A stretch of DNA of 64,000 nucleotides. Origin: Kitasatospora herbaricolor (GTDB lineage Bacteria; Actinomycetota; Actinomycetes; Streptomycetales; Streptomycetaceae). Positions 1-9,142 of this stretch are shown here, piece after piece. Numbering within the stretch: position 1 is the stretch's first letter; each line of letters starts with the position of its first letter. The notes under the pieces are model-generated. The model was given only the letters and a program-made list of their open reading frames with translations, made no database searches and had not been told where the DNA came from. Location of the stretch: assembly GCF_030813695.1 (NCBI RefSeq), contig NZ_JAUSVA010000002.1:1054001-1118000 (forward strand), written 5' to 3'. Both the position numbers and the translations under genes were made by a program.

Positions 1-383
1 GGCCCCTGCTCGCCGCCGAAGCGGACGGTGAAGAAGACCACCGAGGCGACCTCGTGCCGGGCCACGGCGGCCGCGAGCCGGCGGGCGTCCGGCACGGTCA
101 GCGCGACCGGCTTGTCCAGCAGCAGGTGGCAGCCCGCCTCCGCCGCGCGGACGGCGAGGTCCGGCTGGACGCCCGGCGGCAGCGCGATGGAGACCGCGTC
201 CACGTCGGCGAGCAGGGCGTCCACGTCCGGGTAGGCGCGTACGCCGTGGGCCTCGGCGAGGGACTCGGCCGCCTCCGGCCGCCGCCCCCACACCCCCACG
301 AAGTCGATTCCGGGGTGCTCGGCGAGCACGGGAGCGTGCACGCGCTCCGCCCAGGGCCCGGTTCCCAGCAGTCCGATCCGCAC
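1..383 (-). CDS. Gfo/Idh/MocA family oxidoreductase, N-terminal part (cut by window edge)
   Basis: This is the first 127 codons of a gene that runs off the left edge. It starts at a GTG preceded by GGAGGAG. The protein opens with a Rossmann beta-strand and glycine loop (MRIGLLGTG), then VWGRRPEAAESLA, and keeps the family's Lys-Pro active-site segment as DKP near residue 100. Members of this family are NAD(P)-dependent dehydrogenases acting mostly on sugars or cyclitols; the substrate cannot be read from this part. It is transcribed in the same direction as the O-methyltransferase behind it, with only 20 bp between them, so the two may be cotranscribed. The missing C-terminal half would hold the substrate-binding sheet. 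Confidence 0.8.
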   Translation of the reverse strand, partial: MRIGLLGTGPWAERVHAPVLAEHPGIDFVGVWGRRPEAAESLAEAHGVRAYPDVDALLADVDAVSIALPPGVQPDLAVRAAEAGCHLLLDKPVALTVPDARRLAAAVARHEVASVVFFTVRFGGEQG

Positions 384-403
384 GTTCTCGCTCCTCCGAT
401 GGT

Positions 404-1099
404 TCAGCCCTGTACGCGGGCCAGCGTGAATCCGTCGTAGCCCTTCGCCCCGACCGTCTGGACGGAGGTGGCGGACACCCGGGGCTCGGCGGCGATCAGG
501 TCGTGCAGCGCCCGGGTGCCGATGACGCTCCGGTCGGCGCTGTCCGCGTCGGCGACCGCCCCGCCGCGCACCACATTGTCGACGATGATCAGTGAGCCGG
601 GCGCGGTCAGCTTCAGCGCCCGGGCGAAGTACTCCGGGTTGCCCGGCTTGTCCGCGTCGATGAAGACCAGGTCGAAGGGCTCCGCCCCGTCGGCCTCCAG
701 CGCCGCGAGGGAGTCCGCGGCCGGGCCCAGCCGCACCTCGGCGACCTCGCCGAGGCCGGCCCGCTCCAGGTTGCGGCGGGCCACCTCGGCGTGCTTGGGG
801 TCGATCTCCAGGGTGATCAGGGTGCCGTCGGCGGGCAGCGCGCGGGCCAGCCAGATCGCGCTGTAGCCGCCCAGCGTGCCGACCTCCAGGATCCGGCGGG
901 CGCCCTGGGTGAGCGCGAGCAGGTGCAGCAGCTTGCCCTGGTTCGGCGCCACCGCGATGTGCGGCAGCCCGGCCTCGTCGGCGGCGGCCGTGGCGGCCTC
1001 CAGCACGGGATCGTGGCCGATCAGGGTCTCGGCGAAGTAGTCGTCGACCGCGTCCCACTGCTGCTGGCTCACAAGGCCCTCCACATGCTGCGTCGTCAC
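404..1099 (-). CDS. Class I SAM-dependent O-methyltransferase (Methyltransf_3/COMT-like)
   Basis: The product is a 231-aa soluble protein of the size usual for small catechol/caffeoyl-CoA-type O-methyltransferases. It shows the SAM-binding motif I ILEVGTLGGYS (residues about 70-80), an acidic metal-site segment DLVFIDADK (about 143-151), and IIVDNVVRGG (about 170-180). These are the divalent-metal and cofactor positions known for the family, which methylates vicinal hydroxyls of small aromatics. The start is GTG; a later ATG is less consistent with the family N-terminus. No dedicated pathway genes flank it, so the substrate is unknown. Confidence 0.88.
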   Translation of the reverse strand: MTTQHVEGLVSQQQWDAVDDYFAETLIGHDPVLEAATAAADEAGLPHIAVAPNQGKLLHLLALTQGARRILEVGTLGGYSAIWLARALPADGTLITLEIDPKHAEVARRNLERAGLGEVAEVRLGPAADSLAALEADGAEPFDLVFIDADKPGNPEYFARALKLTAPGSLIIVDNVVRGGAVADADSADRSVIGTRALHDLIAAEPRVSATSVQTVGAKGYDGFTLARVQG

Positions 1100-1145
1100 C
1101 GCCGGGATTCCCGCCCGATGCTACCCCGCCGGGACTGCCGGACCG

Positions 1146-1895
1146 TCAGTCCGCCGCGGGCGCCACGGCCGTCGCGGGGGCGGTCGCCGGAGCCGCGGCG
1201 GTGCCCGGAGCGGCCGGCTCCGGCGCGGTGGTGCCGGTGGTGCCGGCGGCGGGTTCGGGTGCCGCGTCCAGCAGACCCTGCGCCTCGTCCTCCGCCCTGG
1301 CCTTCGCGGCCCGGCGCTTCAGCAGCCAGGCGGAGAAGGCCCCGCCGAGCGCGGCGAGCACCAGGCCCACCCAGGAGAAGCCCTTCAGCCACTGCTCGAC
1401 CACCTTGCCGACGTGGTAGACCAGCAGGGTCGTGCCACCGGCCCAGACCACACCGCCGAGCACGTTGGCGATCAGGAACTTCCAGTACGGCATCCGCAGC
1501 GCGCCGGCGAGCGGCCCGGCGAAGATCCGCAGCAGGGCGATGAACCGACCGAAGAAGACCGCCCACATGCCCCACTTCTGGAAGGACCGCTCCGCGCTCG
1601 CCAGGTGCTCAGGCCCGAAGTGCCGCGGGAACCTCCGCCCGAGCTTCTCGAACAGCGGCTTGCCGCCCCGGCGCCCGATCGAGTAGCCGATCGAGTCCCC
1701 GATGATGGCGCCGAGGATCGCGCAGATCGCGATCCACCACGGGCTGACCACACCGCGCGAGGACAGCAGGGCCGCCGAGACCAGCGCGATCTCGCCGGGC
1801 AGCGGGATGCCGAGGCTCTCCAGGCCGATGATCAGCGCGATCAGTGCGTACACCCAGCCAGGTGGGACGCTCTCGATCCAGGCGTCGATGTGCAA
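1146..1895 (-). CDS. DedA family membrane protein
   Basis: This 249-aa integral membrane protein carries the DedA (SNARE-associated/VTT) signature. An amphipathic re-entrant segment with ESLGIPLPGE lies near residue 25, GDSIGYSIGRRGG near 65, and the conserved FGRFIALLRIFAGPLAG near 115. DedA proteins are thought to move or scramble lipids such as undecaprenyl phosphate or phosphatidylethanolamine across the inner membrane. The C-terminal 50 residues are an Ala/Pro/Thr-rich tail after the last helix and look disordered. I chose a TTG start because GGAGGT sits nine bases upstream and the reading frame gives the usual short N-terminal helix. Confidence 0.9.
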   Translation of the reverse strand: MHIDAWIESVPPGWVYALIALIIGLESLGIPLPGEIALVSAALLSSRGVVSPWWIAICAILGAIIGDSIGYSIGRRGGKPLFEKLGRRFPRHFGPEHLASAERSFQKWGMWAVFFGRFIALLRIFAGPLAGALRMPYWKFLIANVLGGVVWAGGTTLLVYHVGKVVEQWLKGFSWVGLVLAALGGAFSAWLLKRRAAKARAEDEAQGLLDAAPEPAAGTTGTTAPEPAAPGTAAAPATAPATAVAPAAD

Positions 1896-2269
1896 GGCCG
1901 GTTACCTCCGTGGCAGGACGAGACGGTGGTCTCGCCGTTTCAGGATTGCGCGGGTTCGGGGTGCGGTCCGGGGTGCGTCGGCCCGCACCCCGGAAGGGCA
2001 GCCTAATCCCCCGGCACCCCGCACCCGAAGCGAGCCCGCTGCTGAGAACGCTCCGGCCGGGTTTCCGGTTCCTTGATCCGTCTTTGGGAATTCCTTGGGA
2101 CGGCCCGCGCACGGGCGGGCGGGCGGGCGGACGAGCGGACGGGCGAGCGATGGCGTGGGCGTGGGCGATGGGCGATGGCGATGGGCGGGCTTACGGGCGG
2201 GTGACCCGGCGGCGGGCCCGGCCATCGGGACCGCCGCCGGCAGTGCGAGGTGGCAGGGAGACGGAGAGG
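1896..2269. other. Intergenic region with low-complexity GGGC repeats
   Basis: There is no convincing gene here. It contains the upstream region of the dedA-like gene. From about 2108 to 2205 it holds a purine-rich run of short imperfect repeats (GGGC, GGAC, GATGGGC units) that no reading frame explains well. The long frames crossing it have atypical composition. Confidence 0.5.
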
Positions 2270-4096
2270 TCAGGACGCGGGGCAGGTGTCGGCGGTGGTG
2301 AGCAGCGCCGCGGTGCTCCTGGCGATCGTGAGCTGCACGCCGGTGAGGAGGTTCAGCGAGAGCGCGGTGACGGTGACGCCCTTGTCCCCGGCGACGGGCG
2401 TCCGCTGGTTGACGACCAGCGAGCCGACCAGCGGCAGGCCGATGACGGTGTTCGGCGCGGTGTCGGCGGAGACGGCCACCCCCGCGACGCGGAGGTTGAC
2501 CAGGGTGGTCGCACCGGTCAGGTCGACCGCTCCCGGCCCGGTGCCGGTGAGCGGCTGCCGTGCCTGGGCCTCGGTGCCGACCAGATCGGCCGTGATCAGG
2601 CCGCCCAGCAGGTTGATCCCGGCGCTCCTGGCACGGGCCGCGGCGACACGGGTGCCGTCGGCCCCCACGGTGCCTGAGGCGTCGGTGGTCAGCACGCCGA
2701 GGCTGCCGACGGTGCCGAGCCCGGCGCCGAGCACCGTGTCGCCGTCCTCGCCCGGCAGCGAGGTGCAGGAATGGGCGGAGGCGGGCAGCGGACCGACACC
2801 GACCAGCGGCGAGGTGAGCCGCACACCGTGCGAGCGCGCGTCGAAGACCGGCGCGTCGAAGGTCACCGCGGCGCAGCCGGGCAGGTCGACGCCGACCCGG
2901 GCGGTGATCGCCGACCCGCACACCTGGTAGGTGCCGCCGGTGGTGGAGGTGAGCCGGACGGTGGCCGTGCAGGCCTGCTGCCCGGCGGCCAGGTCACCGT
3001 GCACGGTCACCGTGCCCTGCGTGGCGTCCGCGGTGGCGGTGCCGGAGCCGCAGCCGGTGGCGGCGCTCGCGCCGTCGAGGGTCAGCCCGGCGGGCAGCTG
3101 CGCCGTGAAGGACCAGCCGTTCTTCGCGGCCAGCTCGCCGGTGTTGGTGACGGTGAAGGTCAGCGTGCTGGGGGCGCCCACGGGCAGCCGGGCCGGCCCG
3201 AAGCCCTGGTCGAGCTGCGGGGTGGCGTCCAGCAGCCGGATGTTGTCGATCGCGCCGTCGTTGCCTCCTCCGCCGGCCTGCTCGTTGACCAGCCGGATGC
3301 CGGCCGCATCGCCGGTGAACAGGACCGAGCCGTTGCTGGCGTAGGTGCCCACGGAGGTGCCGCCGATGACCCGGCCGGGCCGGAGGCAGGGGTCGATGGG
3401 GGAACTGAACGCGGGGCGCGCGGTGCCGCCGTCGAGCAGGTAGAAGGCGAGCAGCGGGTGGTTCGCGAAGCAGTTCTGGGCCGCCGCGTCCACCGAGAAG
3501 GTCAGGAAGCGGTTCTCCGCGCTCAGCGGGATCGGCTGCACGGTCTCCAGCTGGGTGCGTCCGGCGCCCGGATCGCCCGCGGTGTAGGCGGTGAGCGAGT
3601 GGTTGGTGGCGGCGTCCTCGCCGGCCCAGGTGGCCAGCGCGGCGGCCATCTGCTTGTTGGCCTCCCAGAAGCTGCCGCAGTTGACGCCGGCCGGCGGGGC
3701 GGCGGGGGCCTGCGCGGAGACGATCAGGCCGTTGCAGGCGGTCAGCCAGGCCGGATCGGCGGTGTACCGCTCGGCCGGCGGCGGGGCACCGGTGTAGTCG
3801 GTCAGTGCGGTCACCGCGGCACCCTGGCCGTTCTCGAAACCCTCGGTGAACACGGTGGTCGGGGCACTCGGCGTGCCGGCGTGCCCGGGCGCGTTCGCCA
3901 CGGCGGGCCCGGTCGCGGCCAGCGATCCGGCGGCCAGCACGGTGACGCCCAGCAGCGCGGTGGCGACCGAGCGGGCTCGCCGTCGCCCGCCCGCCCGTCC
4001 GGATCCGCGCCGGCGGATCCGCCGCCTCGGTGCCGCGTCGGCCGGACCCGTGCCGGTTCCCCTCAGCTTGAAACCCCTCCACCTGGAGCCACTCAT
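2270..4096 (-). CDS. Secreted surface protein with DUF11-like and choice-of-anchor P-type domains
   Basis: The predicted protein has 608 aa. I chose the ATG at 4096, which has AGGAGAGGGG upstream, over longer frames. The N-terminus is strongly basic (several Arg pairs to about residue 40), followed by a hydrophobic segment and an AxA site ending near residue 70, as in a secreted protein. A first lectin/jelly-roll-like region follows. A DUF11-type Ig-like repeat lies at about 360-460 (LTFTVTNTGELAAKNGWSF). A C-terminal choice-of-anchor P-like domain starts at FDARSHGVRL and runs to the end. No LPxTG motif or terminal transmembrane helix is present, so the anchoring mode is unclear. The function is unknown; it is probably extracellular. 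Confidence 0.75.
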   Translation of the reverse strand: MSGSRWRGFKLRGTGTGPADAAPRRRIRRRGSGRAGGRRRARSVATALLGVTVLAAGSLAATGPAVANAPGHAGTPSAPTTVFTEGFENGQGAAVTALTDYTGAPPPAERYTADPAWLTACNGLIVSAQAPAAPPAGVNCGSFWEANKQMAAALATWAGEDAATNHSLTAYTAGDPGAGRTQLETVQPIPLSAENRFLTFSVDAAAQNCFANHPLLAFYLLDGGTARPAFSSPIDPCLRPGRVIGGTSVGTYASNGSVLFTGDAAGIRLVNEQAGGGGNDGAIDNIRLLDATPQLDQGFGPARLPVGAPSTLTFTVTNTGELAAKNGWSFTAQLPAGLTLDGASAATGCGSGTATADATQGTVTVHGDLAAGQQACTATVRLTSTTGGTYQVCGSAITARVGVDLPGCAAVTFDAPVFDARSHGVRLTSPLVGVGPLPASAHSCTSLPGEDGDTVLGAGLGTVGSLGVLTTDASGTVGADGTRVAAARARSAGINLLGGLITADLVGTEAQARQPLTGTGPGAVDLTGATTLVNLRVAGVAVSADTAPNTVIGLPLVGSLVVNQRTPVAGDKGVTVTALSLNLLTGVQLTIARSTAALLTTADTCPAS

Positions 4097-4443
4097 CCCG
4101 CACCCCTCTCCTGCCGTCCGACCGCTCGCCACGGCCACACCGCAGCGATGCGACGGACGTCCTCGGCCACTGTCCCGGCCGGACGGCGCCCCGCGCACCG
4201 GCGCACGGCACCCCGGCCGGTGCGCGGGGCGGGCGCGCGCGCCGTACAAGCCGGTGCGTGCCGCCACGAGCCCGCGGTTCCGTCGGGCGCGAGCCCCGGC
4301 AGTGCCGCCGTACCGTCGTCCGCCGGGGGTTCGTGTGTGCACGTCCTACCAGTGCTCCCCACCGCTCGCCCGTCCGGGTGGTGTGTCCGGGACAGGCGCC
4401 GATGAGGCCGACCGGCGCGGCGATCACCCGCGAACATACGGCC
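4097..4443. other. Divergent intergenic region
   Basis: These 347 bp separate the minus-strand surface protein from the plus-strand adenosine deaminase, so promoters for both must lie here. No reading frame is convincing. Frames extending either gene into it lack ribosome sites and signal-peptide logic. Confidence 0.5.
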
Positions 4444-6015
4444 ATGATCACGCTACGCCGAACCACCGTCGCCGCGGCCGTCGCCTGCGCCGCGCTGCTC
4501 GCCCCCCTGCTCCCCGCCGCGGCCCAGGCGGCGCTGCCCACCGGCGCGGCCGTGCGCGGCGCCGCCGAGCACCGGGTGAACGCCCTCCTGGACCGGATCC
4601 GGGACGACCCGCAGGCGCTGCGACGCTTCCTGCAGGACCTGCCCAAGGGCGGTGACCTGCACAACCACCTCTCCGGCGCGGTCACCACCGAGCTGCTGAT
4701 CCAGCTCGCCGCCGAGGACGGGCTCTGCATCGACACCGCGACCCTCACCGCGCAGGTGGCGCCCTGCTCGGCGACCGCCCGTCCGGCCTCCGACGCGGTC
4801 TCCGACCAGACGTTCCGTCAGGAGGTGATCCGGGCCTGGTCGATGCAGGACTTCGTCCCCGGCCCCGAGTCCGGCCACGACCACTTCTTCGCCACCTTCG
4901 GGAAGTTCGGCGAGGCCAGCTGGCGCCACCCCGGCCGGATGCTCGCCGAGGTCACCGACGGCATGGCCGCCCAGCAGCAGAGCTACCTGGAGACCATGCT
5001 GACCCCGGCCTCGTCGAGCGGCGCCGCCCTCGCCGCCAAGGTCGGCTTCGACCCCGACCTGGCCGCGCTCCGCGAGAAGCTGCTCGCCGACGGCGGCATG
5101 GCGCAGGTGGTGGCCGACGCCCGGGGCGAGGCCGACCGCATGTTCGCCGAGTACCAGGCCACCGCGAACTGCGGCGGCACCCGGCCTGCCCCGGGCTGCG
5201 CCGTCACCGTCCGGCTGATCTCCCAGGCCTCGCGGGCCTCGACGCCGGCCCGGGTGTTCACCCAGTTGATGCTCGGCATGGAACTGGCCAGTCAGGACGA
5301 CCGGTTCGTCGCGGTCAACCTCGTCCAGCCCGAGGACTACCCGGCCTCGCTGGAGAACTACGAGCTGCAGATGCAGATGCTCGACTTCCTGCACCCGCTC
5401 TACCCCAAGGCCCACATCACCCTCCACGCGGGCGAGTTGGTCCCCGGACTGGTCAAGCCGGAGGACCTGCGCTTCCACATCCGGCAGGCGGTGCTGACCG
5501 GCCACGCCGAGCGGATCGGCCACGGCGTGGACGTCGTGCACGAGGACGACTCCGCCGACCTGCTGAACACCCTGGCCGAGCGGCACACCCTGATCGAGGT
5601 ACCGCTGACCAGCAACGAGCAGATCCTCCAGGTCTCCGGCCCGGACCACCCGTTCCCGCTCTACCGGCGGCACGGGGTGCCGACCGCCCTGGCCACCGAC
5701 GACCCCGGGGTCTCGCGCGGCGACATCACCGAGGAGTACCAGAAGGCCACCACCCGCTACGACCTCGGCTACCGGGACCTGAAGGAGCTGGCCCGGAACT
5801 CGCTGGAGTACGGCTTCCTCCCCGGTCGCAGCCTCTGGCGGGACCGCGACGGCTTCGAGCCGGCGCCGCAGTGCGCGGGCGACGAGATCGGCGGCGCCCA
5901 CCCGAGCGCCGGCTGCGAAGCCCTGTTGGCGGCCAGCCCCAAGGCCGAGCAGGAGTGGCAGCAGGAGTGCGAGTTCCGGGACTTCGAGGCGGCGGTCCTG
6001 CAGCGCGGAGCCTGA
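4444..6015 (+). CDS. Secreted adenosine deaminase-like protein (ADGF/CECR1-type)
   Basis: The product has 523 aa with a clear Sec signal peptide (MITLRRTT then a hydrophobic stretch to AQA near residue 29), which is why I use the ATG at 4444. The amidohydrolase TIM-barrel metal and catalytic motifs are present: DLHNHLSG with H73 and H75, ITLHAGE, RIGHGVD, the PLTSNEQIL loop, and ATDDPGVS near the C-terminus. Adenosine deaminases convert adenosine or deoxyadenosine to inosine derivatives. The length and export signal resemble secreted ADGF proteins rather than the roughly 340-aa cytosolic enzyme. It is followed directly by a strong hairpin and appears monocistronic. Confidence 0.88.
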   Translation: MITLRRTTVAAAVACAALLAPLLPAAAQAALPTGAAVRGAAEHRVNALLDRIRDDPQALRRFLQDLPKGGDLHNHLSGAVTTELLIQLAAEDGLCIDTATLTAQVAPCSATARPASDAVSDQTFRQEVIRAWSMQDFVPGPESGHDHFFATFGKFGEASWRHPGRMLAEVTDGMAAQQQSYLETMLTPASSSGAALAAKVGFDPDLAALREKLLADGGMAQVVADARGEADRMFAEYQATANCGGTRPAPGCAVTVRLISQASRASTPARVFTQLMLGMELASQDDRFVAVNLVQPEDYPASLENYELQMQMLDFLHPLYPKAHITLHAGELVPGLVKPEDLRFHIRQAVLTGHAERIGHGVDVVHEDDSADLLNTLAERHTLIEVPLTSNEQILQVSGPDHPFPLYRRHGVPTALATDDPGVSRGDITEEYQKATTRYDLGYRDLKELARNSLEYGFLPGRSLWRDRDGFEPAPQCAGDEIGGAHPSAGCEALLAASPKAEQEWQQECEFRDFEAAVLQRGA

Positions 6016-6039
6016 CCGCCGGACGCCGGGGCACTGACC

Positions 6040-6077
6040 GCCGCCCCCGGGCCTCCGTCGGAGGCCCGGGGGCGGTC
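6040..6077 (+). terminator. Hairpin terminator after the adenosine deaminase gene
   Basis: A perfect 14-bp inverted repeat (GCCCCCGGGCCTCC against GGAGGCCCGGGGGC, three-base loop GTC) lies 27 bp after the stop codon, with extra pairs at its base. There is no T tract, which is usual for actinomycetes. Confidence 0.8.
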
Positions 6078-6622
6078 GGGACACGCGCCGGCCGCCCAGG
6101 ACGGAGGCCGTGCAGGCCGGGCCGGCGGCGCCTCCCGATGCCGGCTGTCGAGCGGCTGGGGCGAGGAGCGACGGACACGGCATCTCTCGGAGATGCGTCG
6201 GACCGGCCGGGCCGTGCGTTCCGCGAGTGCTGATGACGGCGATCCACGCGGGCGGCCGACACCCCGTGGTCGACGCGCGGGCCGGCCAGGGCTTCCCGAA
6301 GGAGGACGGGCGACCTTGAGGGGGCATGACCGCTTCTGGTCAAGATCCTCCGGGTCACGGGTCCGTACCGGCGGACGACGGCCGCGGGACGGCACGCGAA
6401 GGTGACCGGAACCAGCGTCCCCGGCCTGGTCAGCGCCGTCCCGCCGACACGATGCGGCCCCGGGGGCGGGCGTCGGGCCCGGTCATGTGTAACAGGAACG
6501 TGCTGGGTGGCGGCCGGGCGGAACGGCTCGGCCGGGCGGACGAGTCCTGCTGATCAGAACTGCCCGCTCCTGCCAATCCGTTCCGGACACCCGGCACCGC
6601 CGACCGACACCGAGGATGAACC
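6078..6622. other. Intergenic region without a recognised gene
   Basis: About 545 bp lie between the adenosine deaminase terminator and the DUF4232 lipoprotein. Short open frames occur, but none has a family resemblance or a good ribosome site. The end of the region must carry the promoter of the lipoprotein gene. Confidence 0.4.
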
Positions 6623-7318
6623 ATGCGCGTCCACAAGCTCACCTTCGCAGCCGCCCTGGCCGTTGCCGCCGGTCTTTCGCTGACGGCCTGTCAGAACGAC
6701 GACGTCAGCGGCCCGGAGGCGCAGGGCAGGCCTTCGTCCGCGCCCACGGCGTCCTCCGCCTCCACCGCACCGGCCGCCCCGCCCAAGACCACCGCGTCCA
6801 CCGCGTCCACCCCGGGCGGGAGTTCGGGCCCGGGCAGTGCGGGTCAGGCCACCGCCGGGGGCTCCGGCGGGTCGGGGGCGGCCACCGGGAACGGGACGTC
6901 CGGCAAGTGCCGTACCGACGAGCTGGAGATCACGGCCGTAGAGCGCACCATCGACGGCGACCTCGACGGCACCGTCGTGGTGGAGCTGAAGAACCACGGC
7001 GGCCGGGACTGCTCGATCTCCGGGTACCCGGGCGCCGACCTGAAGACCAGCGCGGGGCAGCTGTCCGCGAAGCGGACCGGCGAGCCGGTCGTCTCCGCCG
7101 TCCTGAAGAACGGCAAATCGACGTTCTTCGGCATCAGCTACCCGCTCAACAAGTCGAACGGCTCCGGCGTCCGCATCACCGGGCTGATCGTGACCCCGCC
7201 GGACGAGACCAAGTCGGTCACCCTCAACTGGCCCGGCGCCGCCACCCTCCCCGTCACCGACGGCACCGGCTCCCCCGTGAAGGTCGGCCCGATCGGCAGC
7301 GCCGGCCAGGGCGGCTGA
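6623..7318 (+). CDS. DUF4232 domain lipoprotein
   Basis: A 231-aa lipoprotein: the signal peptide ends in the lipobox LTAC (Cys about residue 23). A Ser/Thr/Pro/Gly-rich linker follows to about residue 92, then a C-terminal DUF4232 domain. That domain begins CRTDELEIT and contains ELKNHGGRDCSISGYPG and the YPLNKSNG segment. DUF4232 proteins are common exported or lipid-anchored proteins of Streptomyces with no established biochemical role. Two cysteines in the domain probably form a disulfide. The gene stands alone. Confidence 0.85.
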   Translation: MRVHKLTFAAALAVAAGLSLTACQNDDVSGPEAQGRPSSAPTASSASTAPAAPPKTTASTASTPGGSSGPGSAGQATAGGSGGSGAATGNGTSGKCRTDELEITAVERTIDGDLDGTVVVELKNHGGRDCSISGYPGADLKTSAGQLSAKRTGEPVVSAVLKNGKSTFFGISYPLNKSNGSGVRITGLIVTPPDETKSVTLNWPGAATLPVTDGTGSPVKVGPIGSAGQGG

Positions 7319-7328
7319 CCGACCCGCC

Positions 7329-7610
7329 CGGAGGGAAGCTCGTCAGCTCGGTCGGGGCGCCGTGGGCGAGATGGGTGAGCACGGCCGGGACGGCGAGCAC
7401 GCCGGTGACGACCGCGGCCAGGGCGAGCCGGGCGGTGACGGCAGGTGCCGCCCCAGGCGCGGTGCGGACGGCGGCCGGCAGCGCGAGGGCGACCAGGCCG
7501 ACGGAACCCATCAGCGTGACCCAGGTGGTCCAGCTCACGGCGGTGTCGACGAACGGGCCCAGCGGCGTCGAGGCTACGGCGCCCGCCAGGGGCGTCAGGG
7601 CAGGGGCGTC
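7329..7610 (-). pseudogene. Remnant of a CopD-like membrane protein (tentative)
   Basis: One minus-strand frame without a credible start reads ...ASTPLGPFVDTAVSWTTW followed by two hydrophobic helices (to about 7340), then loses any resemblance and stops at 7254 inside the neighbouring gene. The pattern (STPLG, VSWTTW, two transmembrane spans, a His pair) recalls one helical hairpin of copper-resistance CopD-type proteins. The upstream part is replaced by a 14-bp tandem repeat. I interpret this as a decayed fragment, but a chance hydrophobic frame cannot be excluded. Confidence 0.3.
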
Positions 7611-7643
7611 AGGGCAGGGGCGTCAGGGCAGGGGCGTCAGGGC
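7588..7643. repeat. Four tandem copies of a 14-bp unit
   Basis: The unit AGGGGCGTCAGGGC is repeated four times without a mismatch. It is not a multiple of three and lies between genes, at the border of a possible gene remnant. Confidence 0.85.
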
Positions 7644-7766
7644 AGGGGGCAGCAACAGCGAGGGCACGGTGGCCTTCCTGGGTCGGGGGTGACTGCTCAG
7701 GTTGGTCGGCTGCGGCGGCAGCGGTGGTCCGGGCACCGAAGGCACCGGCTCGCACGCTCGGCGACG

Positions 7767-8903
7767 TCAGCTCACGACGACGGCGGCGGCGAGCTTGGAG
7801 AGCGGCTCGGCGAGCGCGTTGACGGCGTCCGAGAAGGCCTTCCGCTCCGTCTCGGTGACCTTGTCGTACGAGGTGTAGGTGGCGTCGGCCTGCTTGTACT
7901 TCGCCAGCAGGGTCTGCAGCGCGGCGAACTCGCCGTCCAGAGTCCTGGAGAGCTCGGCGTCCTTCTCCGCGGCGACGGGCTTCAGCAGCTCGTAGGCGTA
8001 CTTGGCACCCTCGACGTTGGCCGCGAAGTCCGACAGGTCGGTGTGGCTGTAACGGTCCTCCTCACCCGTCACCTTGCCGGTGGCGACCTCGTCCAGCAGC
8101 TCCTTGGCACCGTTCGCCATGCTGGTCGCGGTGATCTCGGCAGCGGGGACCTTCGTCTGCCAGTCCTTCAGGTCCGCCACCAACTGGTCGGCGAGCTTCC
8201 TGTCCGCGTCGGTGATCGCACCGTCCGCCCAGAGCGACTTCTCCAGCTTGTGCCAGCCCGTCCACTCCTGGCCGGCCTCCAGGCCGTCCTCACGGGTGTC
8301 CGTCTTCGGGTCGATGTCCCCGAAGCTCTCCGCCACCGGCTCGGTCCGCTCCCAACCCACCCGGGACGCCGCGAACAGGGACTTCGCCCTCGCCAGGTCA
8401 CCGGCCTTCACCGCGTCCGCGAACTGCTGCACCACCGGGATCGTCGCGTCGGCCTGCTCCTGCGCGTACTTGCGGTACTCGGCGACCGCCTTGTCCAGGC
8501 GCGGGTCACTCTTGGCCGGGGCGCCGTCGCCCGTCACGGTGATCTTCTGCCGGATGCCGTCGCCGACCATGCCCGGCTTGCAGGCGACCTCGTACTCGCC
8601 GGCCTTGATCTCGGCGGTGATGGTCGCCTTGGTGCCGGGGCCGATGTTCTCGCGCTCCGCCACGATCTTGTCACCCGCGGCGTAGACGTAGACCTCGGTG
8701 ACCTTGGCCCCCTTGTTCTGCACGGCCAGGTTCACGGTGCCGGCCGGGAAGCTCGTCCTGGACAGGTCGCAGGCGCTGTCGGAGGCGTTGACCTGGACCG
8801 CGTCCGAGGAGGTCCCGGCGTCCTTCTTCGAGCAGCCGGCCAGGGCGGCGCCGACCACGGCGACGGAGAGCAGCGTGGCTGCGGTGAGACGACGGGCGGA
8901 CAT
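7767..8903 (-). CDS. EfeO-like iron-binding lipoprotein (cupredoxin plus M75 domain)
   Basis: The predicted protein has 378 aa, starting at an ATG with GGAG upstream. A longer frame would put about 25 non-signal residues ahead of the lipoprotein signal. The lipobox is LAGC with Cys24. Residues about 31-127 form a cupredoxin-like domain. Residues about 135-378 are an M75/imelysin-like domain carrying the HxxE metal motif as HKLE (H218, E221). EfeO delivers ferrous or ferric iron to the EfeU permease, usually with the EfeB peroxidase. Neither partner gene is next to it here, so it is an orphan copy or works with distant genes. A candidate iron box lies upstream of the start. Confidence 0.85.
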   Translation of the reverse strand: MSARRLTAATLLSVAVVGAALAGCSKKDAGTSSDAVQVNASDSACDLSRTSFPAGTVNLAVQNKGAKVTEVYVYAAGDKIVAERENIGPGTKATITAEIKAGEYEVACKPGMVGDGIRQKITVTGDGAPAKSDPRLDKAVAEYRKYAQEQADATIPVVQQFADAVKAGDLARAKSLFAASRVGWERTEPVAESFGDIDPKTDTREDGLEAGQEWTGWHKLEKSLWADGAITDADRKLADQLVADLKDWQTKVPAAEITATSMANGAKELLDEVATGKVTGEEDRYSHTDLSDFAANVEGAKYAYELLKPVAAEKDAELSRTLDGEFAALQTLLAKYKQADATYTSYDKVTETERKAFSDAVNALAEPLSKLAAAVVVS

Positions 8904-8966
8904 GAGTACTCCACGGACTGGTCGGTGACAGCAGGACAGGCCACGGCCACGCAAGGTCAGCGCAGC

Positions 8967-8984
8967 AAGGGTAGGCATACCTTA
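8967..8984 (-). promoter_or_regulatory. Candidate DmdR/IdeR iron box upstream of the EfeO-like gene
   Basis: On the coding strand the site reads TAAGGTATGCCTACCCTT, matching about 12 of 19 positions of the actinobacterial iron-regulator consensus TTAGGTTAGGCTAACCTAA, including the central symmetric core. It lies about 65 bp before the start codon, as expected for iron-repressed expression. Confidence 0.6.
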
Positions 8985-9142
8985 GTACCAATCCGGAGCC
9001 GTCGGCTACATCGGCGTAGTCACGAAGTGGTGACCGCCGGCCCGGGCCGGACCGTGGCAGGGCCTACCCCCGGCCCACCACCCCCGAACCGCCCTGGCAC
9101 AGCTGGGAGTCACCCCGACCGGCGCGCTTCGGCGAACTGCAC

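Noticed and set aside
7588..7643. Possible CRISPR array
   Set aside because: The units are contiguous 14-bp copies with no spacers and no cas genes nearby.
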